Source of the DNA: Fagopyrum homotropicum
Lineage: Eukaryota; Streptophyta; Magnoliopsida; Caryophyllales; Polygonaceae
Direction of reading: 5' to 3'
Assembly (NCBI GenBank): GCA_033239125.1
Contig: BSWB01000001.1
Span: 8,258,501-8,322,500 of the forward strand
Length of the DNA: 64,000 nt
Shown: piece by piece, positions 21,873-32,600 of the stretch
Layout of the letters: every line of letters starts with the position of its first letter
How positions within the stretch are numbered: the stretch's first letter is position 1
Notes under the pieces: generated by a model
What the model was told of the DNA's origin: nothing
The model's input: only the letters and a program-made list of their open reading frames with translations
Databases searched by the model: none
Translations under genes and position numbers: made by a program

Positions 21873-23210
21873 GTACGTACAATGTCTAAACCATTTATTG
21901 GTTATACATTAATTTTAGTAACTAGGCCTTTTTGAAAAACTAAAATAGTAACTAAACTTTTTAATGTTTCAATTAAGTAAATATATCCTAATCTTTTATA
22001 TTTATTTTCAAACTCTACACACTCCTCTCTCAAGGGGTACATTTACTAAACACAAAACTAGAAAAAGCCTGATAAACCAAATTGTTTCATTTTTTTTATG
22101 TAAACTCGCGAATAACAAAAAAACGACAGGGATAAACACAATTAACGTTCCGATAAGAATAATGACAATAGGTGTATTTGGTGAACTAATGGTAAAATGA
22201 TTTTCTTCCTCTAATAATATATATAATCTAATATGGAAGAGTCTAAAAAAGACCATATCAAATATCATTGTTTAATCTTCAATTTTCCCCATTTTATCCC
22301 CAAAAGGGTATGTTCCATATATTTGTATGTAGTTACAAAAACTTATAAATACCCTACAAAAATTTCATAATCAGCTCAATCGAACACACCCAAATGTCAG
22401 ATGTTGTCCTCTAGATAGTCATGAGTCCAACTACAATTAATAAAAAAAATACTAGAGTACTCTAAAATAGTGAAATCTCTTAATCCAAGACCAAACATGT
22501 AGCTTTTAAAGTAAAAGACAAATAATCCAAATTAAAGATGATCAGTTGATAATTATAAGACAATGTAATTGTTAACACAATTTACATAAACACAAACTTC
22601 ACCGCCTGATCCTTAGATGTACCTTGTGGGCGGGGCGGTCCTTGAAGGGCAGACGCCCCACCCTCCAAAAAAAAATATAAAGATAAACTTAAGGGTATCA
22701 TACGAACTTGAAAAAACTGTTGGGCAAAATCCGGAATACCCCAAACCACGAGGGTACCATCCGAAATTTCCCAATTAAATAATTTGGGTTAAAAATACAT
22801 TACTTTTATAAATAATGGTAGATGTCCTAGCTTTCCCATAATAAATTAATGACCTAAAACATGATAATTGGTAAGATAAGTTGAAATTACCCAAATCTAT
22901 GAAATGTAAATATTAGAATTAATCAATTCCTGAAATTGCTCGTTCCGATACATTTTTATACCAAACACAAAAATCAATTTGAGTACGTGATTCCGAAATT
23001 GGTTCTTGATCGATTTCTAGAAATTGTACCAAACGAACCCTTAAGACTTCTACCCATATCAGAGTGAGGTGGTTTATAGAGAGTGTTAGAGAGCAACAAA
23101 ATACTTAAGTATATGTATAATCCTCTTTTATATTTTACGGTTCTTTCGAAAGTTAATTTTGTAGTATAATAGTGGGGATAGTAAATATTTAAGATATTAT
23201 ACAATTTTAA
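21873..23210. other. AT-rich spacer after the transporter-like gene
   Basis: I searched the plus strand for the missing last transporter exon (normally reading like LSLGVLNLAIV) and did not find it. A GC-rich patch at 22620-22665 contains GGGGCGGTCC and GCCCCACCC. Around 23020-23045 the ending ACCAAACGAACCCTTA resembles a MITE terminus, but its partner is not clear. No gene is seen. Confidence 0.5.
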
Positions 23211-23540
23211 TCTATATATACTACTAAAATAGACTACACTAATGCTTAATGCTAACGTGTCATTCTCATAAATTTTGTAGGGTTAAAATTTTTTTTAATT
23301 AACTTATTAAACAATAAAATCTTTTTATTAATTTAAAAATAAAACAAAATTTTGTAAAATTAACTAACAAGATCTCCTAAATATTTTAAAAATAATTTGG
23401 TTTACGTATTTCTTTTATTTTTAAGCCGTCGAAATTTAAGTAATTTATTTATTGGGAAGATTTTTATTTTTTTCTTAATTTATTTTTGAAGGATTATAAG
23501 TTCAATCTATTTACGTTAAAAAATTTCACGGAATTCCCTA

Positions 23541-23671
23541 TCCCACATCGATTATAAGTAAGTCTGGCTGTTTGATAATTGTATAAATAGAGGGTTGGAA
23601 GATTAAACAAATCACACATTTCTTGGCCTTTTGGCTAAGTTAAGTATAATTTTATTCATAACGGATTAATA
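23541..23671 (+). pseudogene. U2 snRNA-like pseudogene with plant snRNA promoter
   Basis: The plant upstream sequence element TCCCACATCG is at 23541-23550 and a TATA box TATAAATA at 23582-23589. The 31-bp gap between them fits the Pol II class of plant snRNA promoters. About 30 bp further, from about 23614, the DNA reads like the U2 5' end (TTTCTTGGCCTTTTGGCTAAG at 23619 on, then TTAATATCTG). The branch-point-pairing GTAGTA segment is lost (GTATAA is present), so this is a broken copy. It lies within the Helitron boundaries and leads straight into a tandem repeat. Confidence 0.75.
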
Positions 23672-23848
23672 TCTGTTTTGTGAGTCGTTGGTCTGTTGTT
23701 TTGTGGGCCACTGACCTACTGTTTTGTGGGTCGTTGACCTACTGTAATTTGGGCCATTGACCTATTGTTTTGTGGGTCGTTGACCTACTGTTTTGTGGGT
23801 CATTGGTCTACTGTTTTGTGGGTCGTTGGCCTACTGTTTTGGGGTCGC
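23672..23848 (+). repeat. 23-bp tandem repeat grown from the U2-like segment
   Basis: About eight variants of CTACTGTTTTGTGGGTCGTTGAC follow one another. The core TGTGGGTCGTTGGCC resembles the U2 segment right after TTAATATCTG (TGTGGGTCATTGGCCC). The array looks like local amplification of that part of the snRNA. Confidence 0.75.
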
Positions 23849-23859
23849 TAAGTATTTTC

Positions 23860-24034
23860 AGCGATTTTTGGCTAATTTTAAGTATAATTTTTATTTATAA
23901 ATTAATATCCGTTATATGGTCGTTGACCTACTAAAAGTGATGGTTTGAGAACTTATATAAATAGAGGTTAATAACGGATATTGAAGTTTAACAAATGATA
24001 CATTTTTTGGCCTTTTAGCTAAGGTAAGCTATAA
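23860..24034 (+). pseudogene. Further U2 snRNA-like fragments
   Basis: Around 23873-23932 a degraded middle piece recurs (TTTTGGCTAATTTTAAGTATAA, then TTAATATCCGTTAT and GGTCGTTGACC). Then a TATA box (ATATAAATAGAGG, 23957-23969) precedes another U2-like 5' end (TTTTTTGGCCTTTTAGCTAAG near 24004-24024). That copy is cut off by the next Helitron 5' end at 24035. No upstream sequence element is seen for it. Confidence 0.6.
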
Positions 24035-24980
24035 TCTATATATATACTACTAAAGTAGACTATACTGATGCTGACGTGGCGCCTCCACGTTTTTTCTCGA
24101 ATTAAATTTTTTATTAAATCGAGAATTAAGCTAAAAAAATATTTTTTTTTACTAAAACAAAATCTAAAAAAATCTTTTTTTTAACTAATTTTCTAAAAAA
24201 TTAATAAGAAATTTTATAAATAATCTATATCTATATATACTACTAAAGTAGACTACATTTATAGCTACCTTCCCCTCTACTATATACTGAAACAAAATCT
24301 CAAAATTATCACATTTAGATGTAGTCGTGTATGAATTATAAACTTCATTACTTTATTCATATTTTTTTAATTTTTTTAAATTTTTTAAAAAATAATTAAT
24401 AAGTGTTTGTTTATACATTATAAATTTTATTTTTGGACTAATAATATGAATTGTAGAATAATAAAAAAATTCTTTATTTGTGACTAATTTATTGCTTTGA
24501 GAATAATCAAAGACGAATTACTATTATAATGTTTCATAAGATATCTTTAGTTTGCAGACTCGTGTCATATTATTCAAATATTCAATATATTAATATACCC
24601 GCACAAGGTGCGGGTTATACACTAGTAATTTATGAAAGCGCACATAACTTCTACTCTCAAAATTTCATCAACCATGTCTCCAATGGATGGTCTTGTCAGC
24701 TGCAACTTCTACTTCATCTTTCTCTTCAATAGTCATATATGCTCTTGCTTATGATTTTATGTACAACATTTCTGAATAAGGCTAGTACAAAAGAAAGATC
24801 AAATGAATTGGCAAGTTGACACTCCATGTAATCTGTGTATTTAGCTTAACATAATTTGCCAAATTTTCCTTATTATGAGATCATAAACATAAGTTTATCA
24901 TAACGCATAACTAAACATTTTCCTATTACAAAACAAATCTGATCCATTTAGACTACTAAAAAGTTCTATAGTACAATCCT

Positions 24981-25962
24981 CTATATGTTGAGGTTCTTCA
25001 TCCTAGAAACTGGACAGCTTTGTTCAACTGAAGGCTGTTCAGATTCAGGAGCCCCTTTAAGAAGCCCAGCAAAAAGCTCAGCTGGGTCATAGTATATCTC
25101 CACATCTTCTGCTCTCAAAGATTCATCAACCTAATCAAAATAAATAACCCACAAAAAAACAATTTACTGTCATCAGTTATCACTAACTAGCTAAGATTAT
25201 GTTGAGAATATACCTTCATAATTCCAATGCCATAGAACTCAACCATTTCACCAGTAGGAGCATGGCCTTTAAAAGGACCTTCAAAGTAACCCCAGTGCCT
25301 GAACTTGTATGCAATCACAGGCGGACCCGAATACACATCCGTCACCTCCCATGGAAATCCTCTTGGAAAAGCTGACCGGAAAGCGTCATGAGACGACTCA
25401 AAGCTCTCTTCGTCGGCCTTATAGTACTTGAACTCATCCGGCAGCGAACTTTTTAGCAAAGCGTTGTAACTCCCTTGTTTTAGAGTCTCTTCTCCTGATA
25501 ACCCTTCTCTTCCTGATCAAACACAAACATTTTGAACATGATCTATTATCTAGATAAGCATATTGTTCAACATATGTGGGATTACCATTGACAATAAGCT
25601 TGAACTTGTCTGGATTTATGGTCTTGAAATCCTGGATTCTTGTCTTGTGTGAAAGCTCCATTTCCCATGTTTTCACTGCATTTTGAACAGTCTCTTCTAA
25701 AGACCCTTCTGGCCATACCTGTACATATCCAAAATCACAGAATGAAGACACTGTTGCTGTTTTTATGATCAATAATACAGTAGAAGATCAATAGAGGAGC
25801 AATTGGTTTAACCTTGGTTCGACCTTCTTCGAAAAGCTTGTTAGAGCTATCAAAGATAGGAGGGCCACCATGTCTCCAGTGAATACTCGTGTTGTGTCTC
25901 TCTTCATTCAGCAAAGCTCTGTACTTATCAGCTGCAACTTCTACTTCACCTTTCTCCTCCAT
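24981..25962 (-). CDS. Pathogen-related protein (SnoaL-like fold)
   Basis: Four exons join in frame to 243 aa: 25962-25813, 25718-25586, 25512-25214 and 25130-24981. The protein matches the plant 'pathogen-related protein' family first described in barley. Recognisable parts are the start DKYRALLNEE, the WRHGGPP motif, VWPEGSLEETVQNAVKTWEMELSHK, and a C-terminal half with YGIGIMKV and EDVEIYYDPAELFAGLLKG. The family is predicted to adopt a SnoaL/NTF2-like fold. It has no signal peptide and no clear catalytic residues known to me, so it is probably cytosolic. The biochemical role is not established; induction by pathogens is known for the barley member only. The splice sites all fit GT-AG and the length equals the usual family length. 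Nothing looks broken. Confidence 0.88.
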
Positions 25963-27633
25963 AGCCTTGCTTTTTGGTTTTGTAAATTGTGATATACTAA
26001 CTGAGGTTTATATGCAACTTTTTTGGAGAAGGAAAATGGAGTTTTTCTATGATAATTAGACCCATGAAAGTTTGCACCAGAAAGCTCCAAGAAAAGATTC
26101 AGTATGTCATCTTCTATAATTGGCTACCGAGCTGTATGTAGGGTTCATGATTTTCTGTGCTCTGAATAACAGATCTCAATCTTAAACTACAAATGTCTTA
26201 GATTTGGTGTTATTTTGAGATTGTATGACGTTTCTGTTAACGTCATCCATCTGCAGCAGCAGCAGCAGCAAAGTGACGGCTGTGAGTTCTAATTCTAATT
26301 GATAACCACTTCCGGAAGTATACAAAACATCAATAAATTCAGCTACTCTTTTTCTGTAAAATATTTGAAGGTTGGATGTTGATTTTTATGTTTAGACTTA
26401 AAACTAAGCATTCACTAATTCCCAGATTAGCATATTACGACCCTGCAAGGATAAAGTGATCAAAGCATTCACCAATAGATAAACAGATAAAATACTACCT
26501 AGATCTTTTACCACTAGAGTACCCATAGCATAAACTCATTCATAAACTCGTTCAGTAAATATACTCTATTTATCCAAATTCTCCTTTCATCCAGGTAGAA
26601 TTATATATAGAATAAAATTTGAGGGGTCTATAAAACAAAAGTTTATTAAGAAGAGGCTATTTAACCCAATTCTTTCAAGATAAACTAAAAGATTTTTATT
26701 TCATAATTAAGGAAAAATGTGTACAAAAATCATTACAAAGCTTCTCTTTGCAGGTCTAATGTCTTTTAAAGAAACTGTTTCCTACTATTTTTGTCTGAAA
26801 TATCCAACAAATCACCTCTCCTGTTTCTTTTTCTAGTTATAAAATCATGAAAGAATTACAAATTTTTAAAGTTTCATTAATTACCTTTCTTGGCAAGATC
26901 TTAAAAACAATTGTGTTAAGGAACGCAAAAAAGTAGAAAGAAAACGTGAAAGATTGCAGTTAATTGTGTGCCATAACAGTACAGCAAAACAGGCCCTATT
27001 CATTCGGAATTTGGGTGAGATACGAGGTTTATCAGATCAGCGAGCCTCGGGTGAGGGGGGAGAAACTCCCTCACCTGGATCCGGGTAGAGTCACCCAAGC
27101 ACAGCCAAAACTATGTAAGACTCTAATCTAATAAGAGGCGTTAACCCAGTAGCTACGAGAAATGGCATCAGTCAATTACCCGAATGCAACGCCTTTGTTA
27201 AGAAAGACTGCTGCGTGCCTCTTCCATAAAAGTATAAGATAATTGCCAATAAGTTCAGCACATTCAGTCTACACTTGACAAAGATCGGTGCAAAGGTATC
27301 TGCGGCAACATTGCCAATAACTGTAGACGAAACAAGCTTAGCTTGCTGTTAGAATGAACTATCAGAAGCATTTACATATTCAAATCAACTGTGACATTTT
27401 CACCATATTACAAGAACTGGAAATTCCCTTGAACAAATTAGTTGCAGCGCTACTTCACTGTATCTTCATAGTGGGTAAGTTTTGTTCATGTACACCGCTG
27501 AGCTAATACCACAACTATACCCCGCTTTCAAACAAAGGGTAAACAGGGGAAATAGTGACTGCTTTTAGATTCAGATTGTTACTTTCTGAGCCTCATTTGG
27601 TTCAGATACCTTCTTGTCTAAGGTGCTGGAGCG
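25963..27633. other. Spacer between pathogen-related and carrier genes
   Basis: It holds the promoter side of the pathogen-related gene and the 3' side of the carrier gene. A short CAG run (GCAGCAGCAGCAGCAGC at about 26254-26271) lies ~290 bp upstream of the pathogen-related ATG. A GC-richer patch at 27000-27110 (including CTCGGGTGAGG) has no recognisable ends. No gene is seen. Confidence 0.6.
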
Positions 27634-30600
27634 TTATGACAAAACATTGTTTTCAACTGCTTCTTCATTAAATCTATCTCGGAGAAATTCGACTGCCATG
27701 AATGTGAAAGCTGAGGCCGGAACATACCACATGATTCTGGGGACACTTCCCCTGAAAAAACCCTTCCCACCTTCAATCCTCCATGTTCTGTTAATGGCAT
27801 CCAACCAGCCATTGTACCTAATATATGCATTGCAGGAAATTTATTGATTAATGCCATAAAAATTGGTTTATGGGTAGTCATATGTGCATGTAAAAGCAGA
27901 TTATAACTTCAACTAGTTGTATATTCGGTTCTTTGTGCGATTAGAAAATAGAAGTGTTTTGTTATGCATGTGTAAATTGTCAATTCAAATAAGGGCATGT
28001 GTGATATATGATATCTTTGTTTAAGAGAGGAAGAATAGAAAAGAGTGGAGCAATATGTGATATCTGATAGACTGATACCACTAGTGTTAAGAGTACATCA
28101 AAAAAAGAGAAAAGGTGTATTAGGAGTATATCAAGAATTCAAGATTCAGTTTGATATCCATATACACGTGTACCAAACGTAGGTATGAGTTTTTTTTATG
28201 TCGATACCTATATCTGATATCTAGAGATGGATACCAAACATGCCCTAAAATAAACAAAAGTTGTAATCACGATGGAAGTAAAATCTAGTTCATACAGAAA
28301 ATGCTTTATTCATAATCAAAAGAAAATTAAAAAATAAATAAAAAGGATTTGGTGACATTAAATATTTGAGCGAAATTTCAATATATAGTTTATCAACGTA
28401 ATTGAGATATTATAAGTTTCTTCCATGTATTAATCTTATAGAATTTATAGAATTATTTTAGATATAGCATCCCAAAAAATATAGTAATCTATAGATATAT
28501 TTACACAAATAATTCAATATTTTTAAAAAATGGCACGTCAACATAAATGCTTAGAAGTGATGTAAAGCTTCCAAATAATTTGCTTTAATAAATATACATT
28601 GATAAATCTAGAAGAAAGCCGAGAAGGAACTAGTGCATCCTCATTTAATACAGAGTTGCTCTTAAATTTCAAATAAGTACGCTGGTTTCTCGTCATGCAA
28701 GAGAAGAAGAACAAAGAAGTGATTTTGATACCTCGAAGTTGGTCCTTGCACTTGCAATCTTGTTTTGATGACATCTAATGGCGTGGTGATATATGCACTT
28801 AGACCTGCATAATCACCAAGAATCCTCCGTCATCTTGCTTAAGTTAGAAATGTATCCTGGCCACATAAAAAATTAATGTTATCATTATCCACTAAGGAGT
28901 AAAGGCAAAACACACCGCCAGCCACTCCTCCGAGGATAAGGCCCTCCAAGGAACTATTCAAATTGTAGTTTGACTCAGACTGCCACTTCTTCCCATAATC
29001 TGTCGTTTCTTTCAGGGCTTCGTAAAACATAACCTGAAGAAGTATTACCAGCTTCAGAAGCATGCCGGGGGAGAACATACAGATAATAGCTAATGGCATG
29101 ATATATTAGATCAAAAGTCTTATTTCCAAGAGTTTAGTGGATGCAACATAAAGGCATCAAGTTTAAAAAGTCCTGCAAAACTGAGACAGAATAATATATG
29201 AGCATGGAATGATATGCTTACCATCAACCCTGCAAACGGCACATCTCTTGCAAGTGTCGACCAATACCTAGTCAAGAATTTGAAAATTAATGTCACTAAT
29301 GAATAGTTATATGGTAAGATGCTACTTGCTAGTTTTAAAGATGATATGTGTCAGTGATTAATACTTGGTAGCTTTAAACAAGTTATGGTCTACCCATGAA
29401 ATGATTATAGTTACGGCGTTTCTTTTTAAACAGTATTCCACAATAGGTGCCCCCACAAAGCTATGGCCCCTAGACTAGCCCTAGAGGCAGAGAAATAATA
29501 GCATGTAAAACAACAGCACCAGGTTAGAACTCATGAAACTTGCTTATTAGAGCTCATCCTTTGACACATTACAATGTGCCCCAGGGATAATTATAGATCA
29601 TTAGACCTCCCAATATTTACAAAATTTTCCTTTGACATTGAAAAACTTTGGGCCCTAGGTACAACTTACTAATAATCTTTCACCATCTATAATAAATGAA
29701 TTAACTGCAAAAGTAGATGATGCATCATATATAATCAGGATAGTGGAAAGACAATAATGCTGAAGTTGAAAATTGCTTCAGATTTGAGCAACAAATTTTT
29801 AACCTTCAAAATTATTAGAAGCTATAAAGAGCCAGACTGAATTGGCATGTGACTTGTGATGGAGAGCAACAAGTGGCCTAATGGTAGACACTACCATAAC
29901 ACAGCAAAAATTTAAAGTAGCAATCATGCAGATGTCTTCTGCGGGATAATTATTCTATTCGAGCGGAAAAATAATGAATTGGGCCATAGAACAGTGACAT
30001 TAGCTACACTTCTTACAATTTTACTTTATTTTATCCACTCCTTAAAGTTTCACTTGATATCATTTTTTCTAAGTCCAGAAATTGGTCATTCATTATAGAT
30101 AAACAGTGCAGAATCCATATGATGGGGGAAAAAAAGAAGAGAGGGTTATTAAGTAAATACATACCCAGCATACAAGCTCTTGAACCCCTGTTCCTTCCAT
30201 ATAGAACTGCCTGCATGGAACATCCCAGTGTAGTATTTATACATCTGTACTCCAGGTATCCTACCACTGTTTGCATTAGCAATCACAGAACTCCAAGAAG
30301 TACTTGTTCCTTGAACTTGCATGCGTAGCTTCATCACCTCACATGGAACATATACAAAGGAACCCAGAGCTTCCCCTGAAAAAGGCATTCGGAAATATAC
30401 TGAATTCTGTCAAAGAATAACCATTAAGTTCACTGTCCAAAAGTTCTTATGACATAGCAGCAAGAAAATACGCTACAGCTTAGTTGTTATTGGGATCTTT
30501 CTAGCAGGTTCAAAACAAAACAAAACAATGATTCATTACTTTAACTAGGAATTGCACAGGCGGGTTCATCATGAACCTTTATTTTTCACAGGTTTACACG

Positions 30601-32600
30601 GCTTAGTAAATGCATTGCGGAGATCAAAATTGAGAGATTTTAAGATATTAATTTTCATAATATATTTCCAAATATGTTAGAGACAAGTATTTCAATTCAC
30701 TCCTTCCTTTTACCCTCTGAAGTTCTCAATGATAAAGCAGGTAAGCGGATGGAGCTATAAACTACAGATGTTACTGAGCACAGAGGCACAAAAAAAGGTG
30801 ATAAGCTGATGAATACAAATCAAATGAAGACTTAACAAAAAGAGCTTACCTATTCCACCGGCAAGAAAATGAGCCCAATGACCCCCAAGGCTGGGATGTG
30901 ATTCTTCAAGAAATGCCTTTGTGGACTCTATGAAGCCAAAATAAGTTGCTCCAGTAGCAAGAGACCCGGTAAGTCCAGGAGCTGCTCCTCTGTAGAAGCC
31001 TGTGAAGGCAAGGGGGGGAATTAAATGAGTTGAGATCAAGATAGACGTTACACTAAGACCACAAACAAAAAGTATCTGGTAAAGTTCCAAACAGGAAAAA
31101 AAAAGTTCACACATTGAAAAAAATGCAAACTAGCACACCTCGCAAGCCATCAGCAGCCCACACTGCTCTCACCATTTGTGATACACTCTTTTGACTCTGA
31201 AGAAAGAGTTGATGTTAGACTGTTAGTTAACTTGCATGTCAAACCTATTTTTCCCCCTATTTTTTCCCAAAAGATATTCCATGTCGAACCTAGCAACAGA
31301 CATCCTCCATGGTTGATAAGCTTAATATAATACAACTGAGTGCATCGGCAATATAAGTAGGAACACAATAGAGCTTACCTGAGTACCACTTAAGATAGCT
31401 TGACTCTGAATTCTAGTTTTTAGGGTATCAACTGGGTGCATCATTCCTTCACCAACAGCCCCAGCAACGCCACCCCACAAAAATTCTCTCCACACTGCAT
31501 AAAACACCAACAACACAAAGTACATTAGGGGAATCATATTTGCATATCTGAACTCCAACACCAAGTTTCATGAAAAACACTTGAATCATCGACTGTTAGC
31601 CTTGTTCATCTCAGCGTCATGATTTTTTATTAGATATACATTGATTAGTCTCCCTTTGTCTACAGAAAAAACGTTCATACTTGCATGTGTGAACTTCAAT
31701 CGCCAATTTTTTGGGCAAACACTTCAATATTCTTCCCTTCTACACAGTTGCAGTATTAAAATACTGATCTTAACAATATTTTATCAATGCATGTCTTAAC
31801 CATATCACAAAATAGATGATGCTCGTACTGAACAGTCTGAAGACACATACAGTCCGAATATTTTGGGACAGGAAAGTTTAGTCCAAGTCAAATCCCCCAA
31901 TAAGAAAATCATTCACAGGTAGATGTGGCAGAAAGTACTCTGTCAAACTCAATCTAAGGGTGTGTTTGGTAAGAGACCTGATCAGCAACATTTACATCTT
32001 CATCACGTCTTACAAAATCCACCCAAATTTAATGGTATCGTCCACTATAAGGTAGAGAATTCATAAAAAGCTAATTAATATTAAAAAAGCTTCAAAAAAT
32101 GGCACGAAAAGAGGCTATTAGAAAGCTACTAAGCAGTTAAGAGCATTCACCTGGTCTATTTCTCTTTAACACAACACAATGCCAGACAATGTAATGAAAT
32201 TCAGTAAAGCATTTGGTTGTCTGATGATAACGTATTAAAATGCAACTATACATTCCACATTTTTGAGGTTCAATTCCAAAACCGATAGCTCATCAGAAGC
32301 AAGACATCACAAATCCATGTCTAATAACCAAACACTTCCAATAAATTCCAACATCTGACTTCATTCATACACAGAAAAACACGAAAGCTGTGATAATTTT
32401 AAGCTAAGCACAAATCAGAAGAAGAAGGAATATAATTTAAAAAGAAGAAATCAGAACCGCTTACCAAAGAACTGATTCTGCGCGATGATAGAGTGGGACA
32501 ACGACGGAGATTGTTGCTCCATCTTCATAGATGAAGCAGCTGGTCGCCTCGGCAGCTCCATTGCGGCCTCAGAGAAGCTTCTCCCCTCTCTAATCGACAT
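27634..32600 (-). CDS. Mitochondrial carrier family protein
   Basis: Nine exons join in frame to 363 aa: 32600-32465, 31494-31379, 31196-31139, 30999-30850, 30375-30165, 29267-29222, 29033-28916, 28804-28732 and 27817-27634. Three carrier repeats each show the PX(D/E)XX(K/R) signature: HPVDTLKTR (Pro66-Lys71), VPCEVMKLR (Pro164-Lys169) and TPLDVIKTR (Pro287-Lys292). Six transmembrane helices are expected, most likely in the inner mitochondrial or plastid envelope. Sequence and length best recall the Arabidopsis carrier At1g74240, whose substrate is not settled to my knowledge; GFYRG, ATGATYFGFIE and RGSVPRIMWYVPASAFTFMAVEFL are typical. The N-terminal 45 residues before VWREF are unlike other carriers and may hold a targeting signal. 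One MITE lies in the last intron. The gene appears intact. Confidence 0.9.
27993..28245. mobile_element. Tourist-like MITE in the carrier's last intron
   Basis: It begins GGGCATGTGTGATA and ends TACCAAACATGCCC, which are imperfect inverted repeats, and is flanked by TAA on both sides (27990-27992, 28246-28248). Its 253-bp length and TAA duplication fit PIF/Harbinger-derived Tourist MITEs. It contains repeated GATATC-type subterminal motifs. Confidence 0.7.
31971..32336. mobile_element. Possible MITE in the carrier's first intron
   Basis: GGGTGTGTTTGGTAA at 31971 and TTAATAACCAAACACTTCC-like sequence near 32320-32338 could be a pair of inverted ends in the ~970-bp first intron (31495-32464). 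A target duplication is not clear, so this is tentative. Confidence 0.35.

Larger units (their letters stand above)
23211..24625 (+). mobile_element. Helitron-like element(s) with one 3' end and nested 5' ends
   Basis: The 3' end has the Helitron signature: a hairpin CCCGCACAAGGTGCGGG (24598-24614, 7-bp arms), then TTATACA and CTAG ending at 24625, followed by T. Candidate 5' ends TCTATATATACTACTAAA(A/G)TAGAC occur at 23211, 24035 and 24224/24230, each starting TC and preceded by A. No target duplication is present, as expected for insertion between A and T. The outermost pair gives 1,415 bp and the innermost about 402 bp. No Rep/helicase gene is present, so it is non-autonomous. It carries U2 snRNA-like DNA between its outer and middle 5' ends. 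Confidence 0.78.

Noticed and set aside
22960..23045. A MITE ending ACCAAACGAACCCTTA
   Set aside because: No matching inverted start or target duplication could be placed.
23990..24034. A functional U2 snRNA gene
   Set aside because: Only the first ~25 bases resemble U2, no upstream sequence element is present, and a Helitron end cuts it off.
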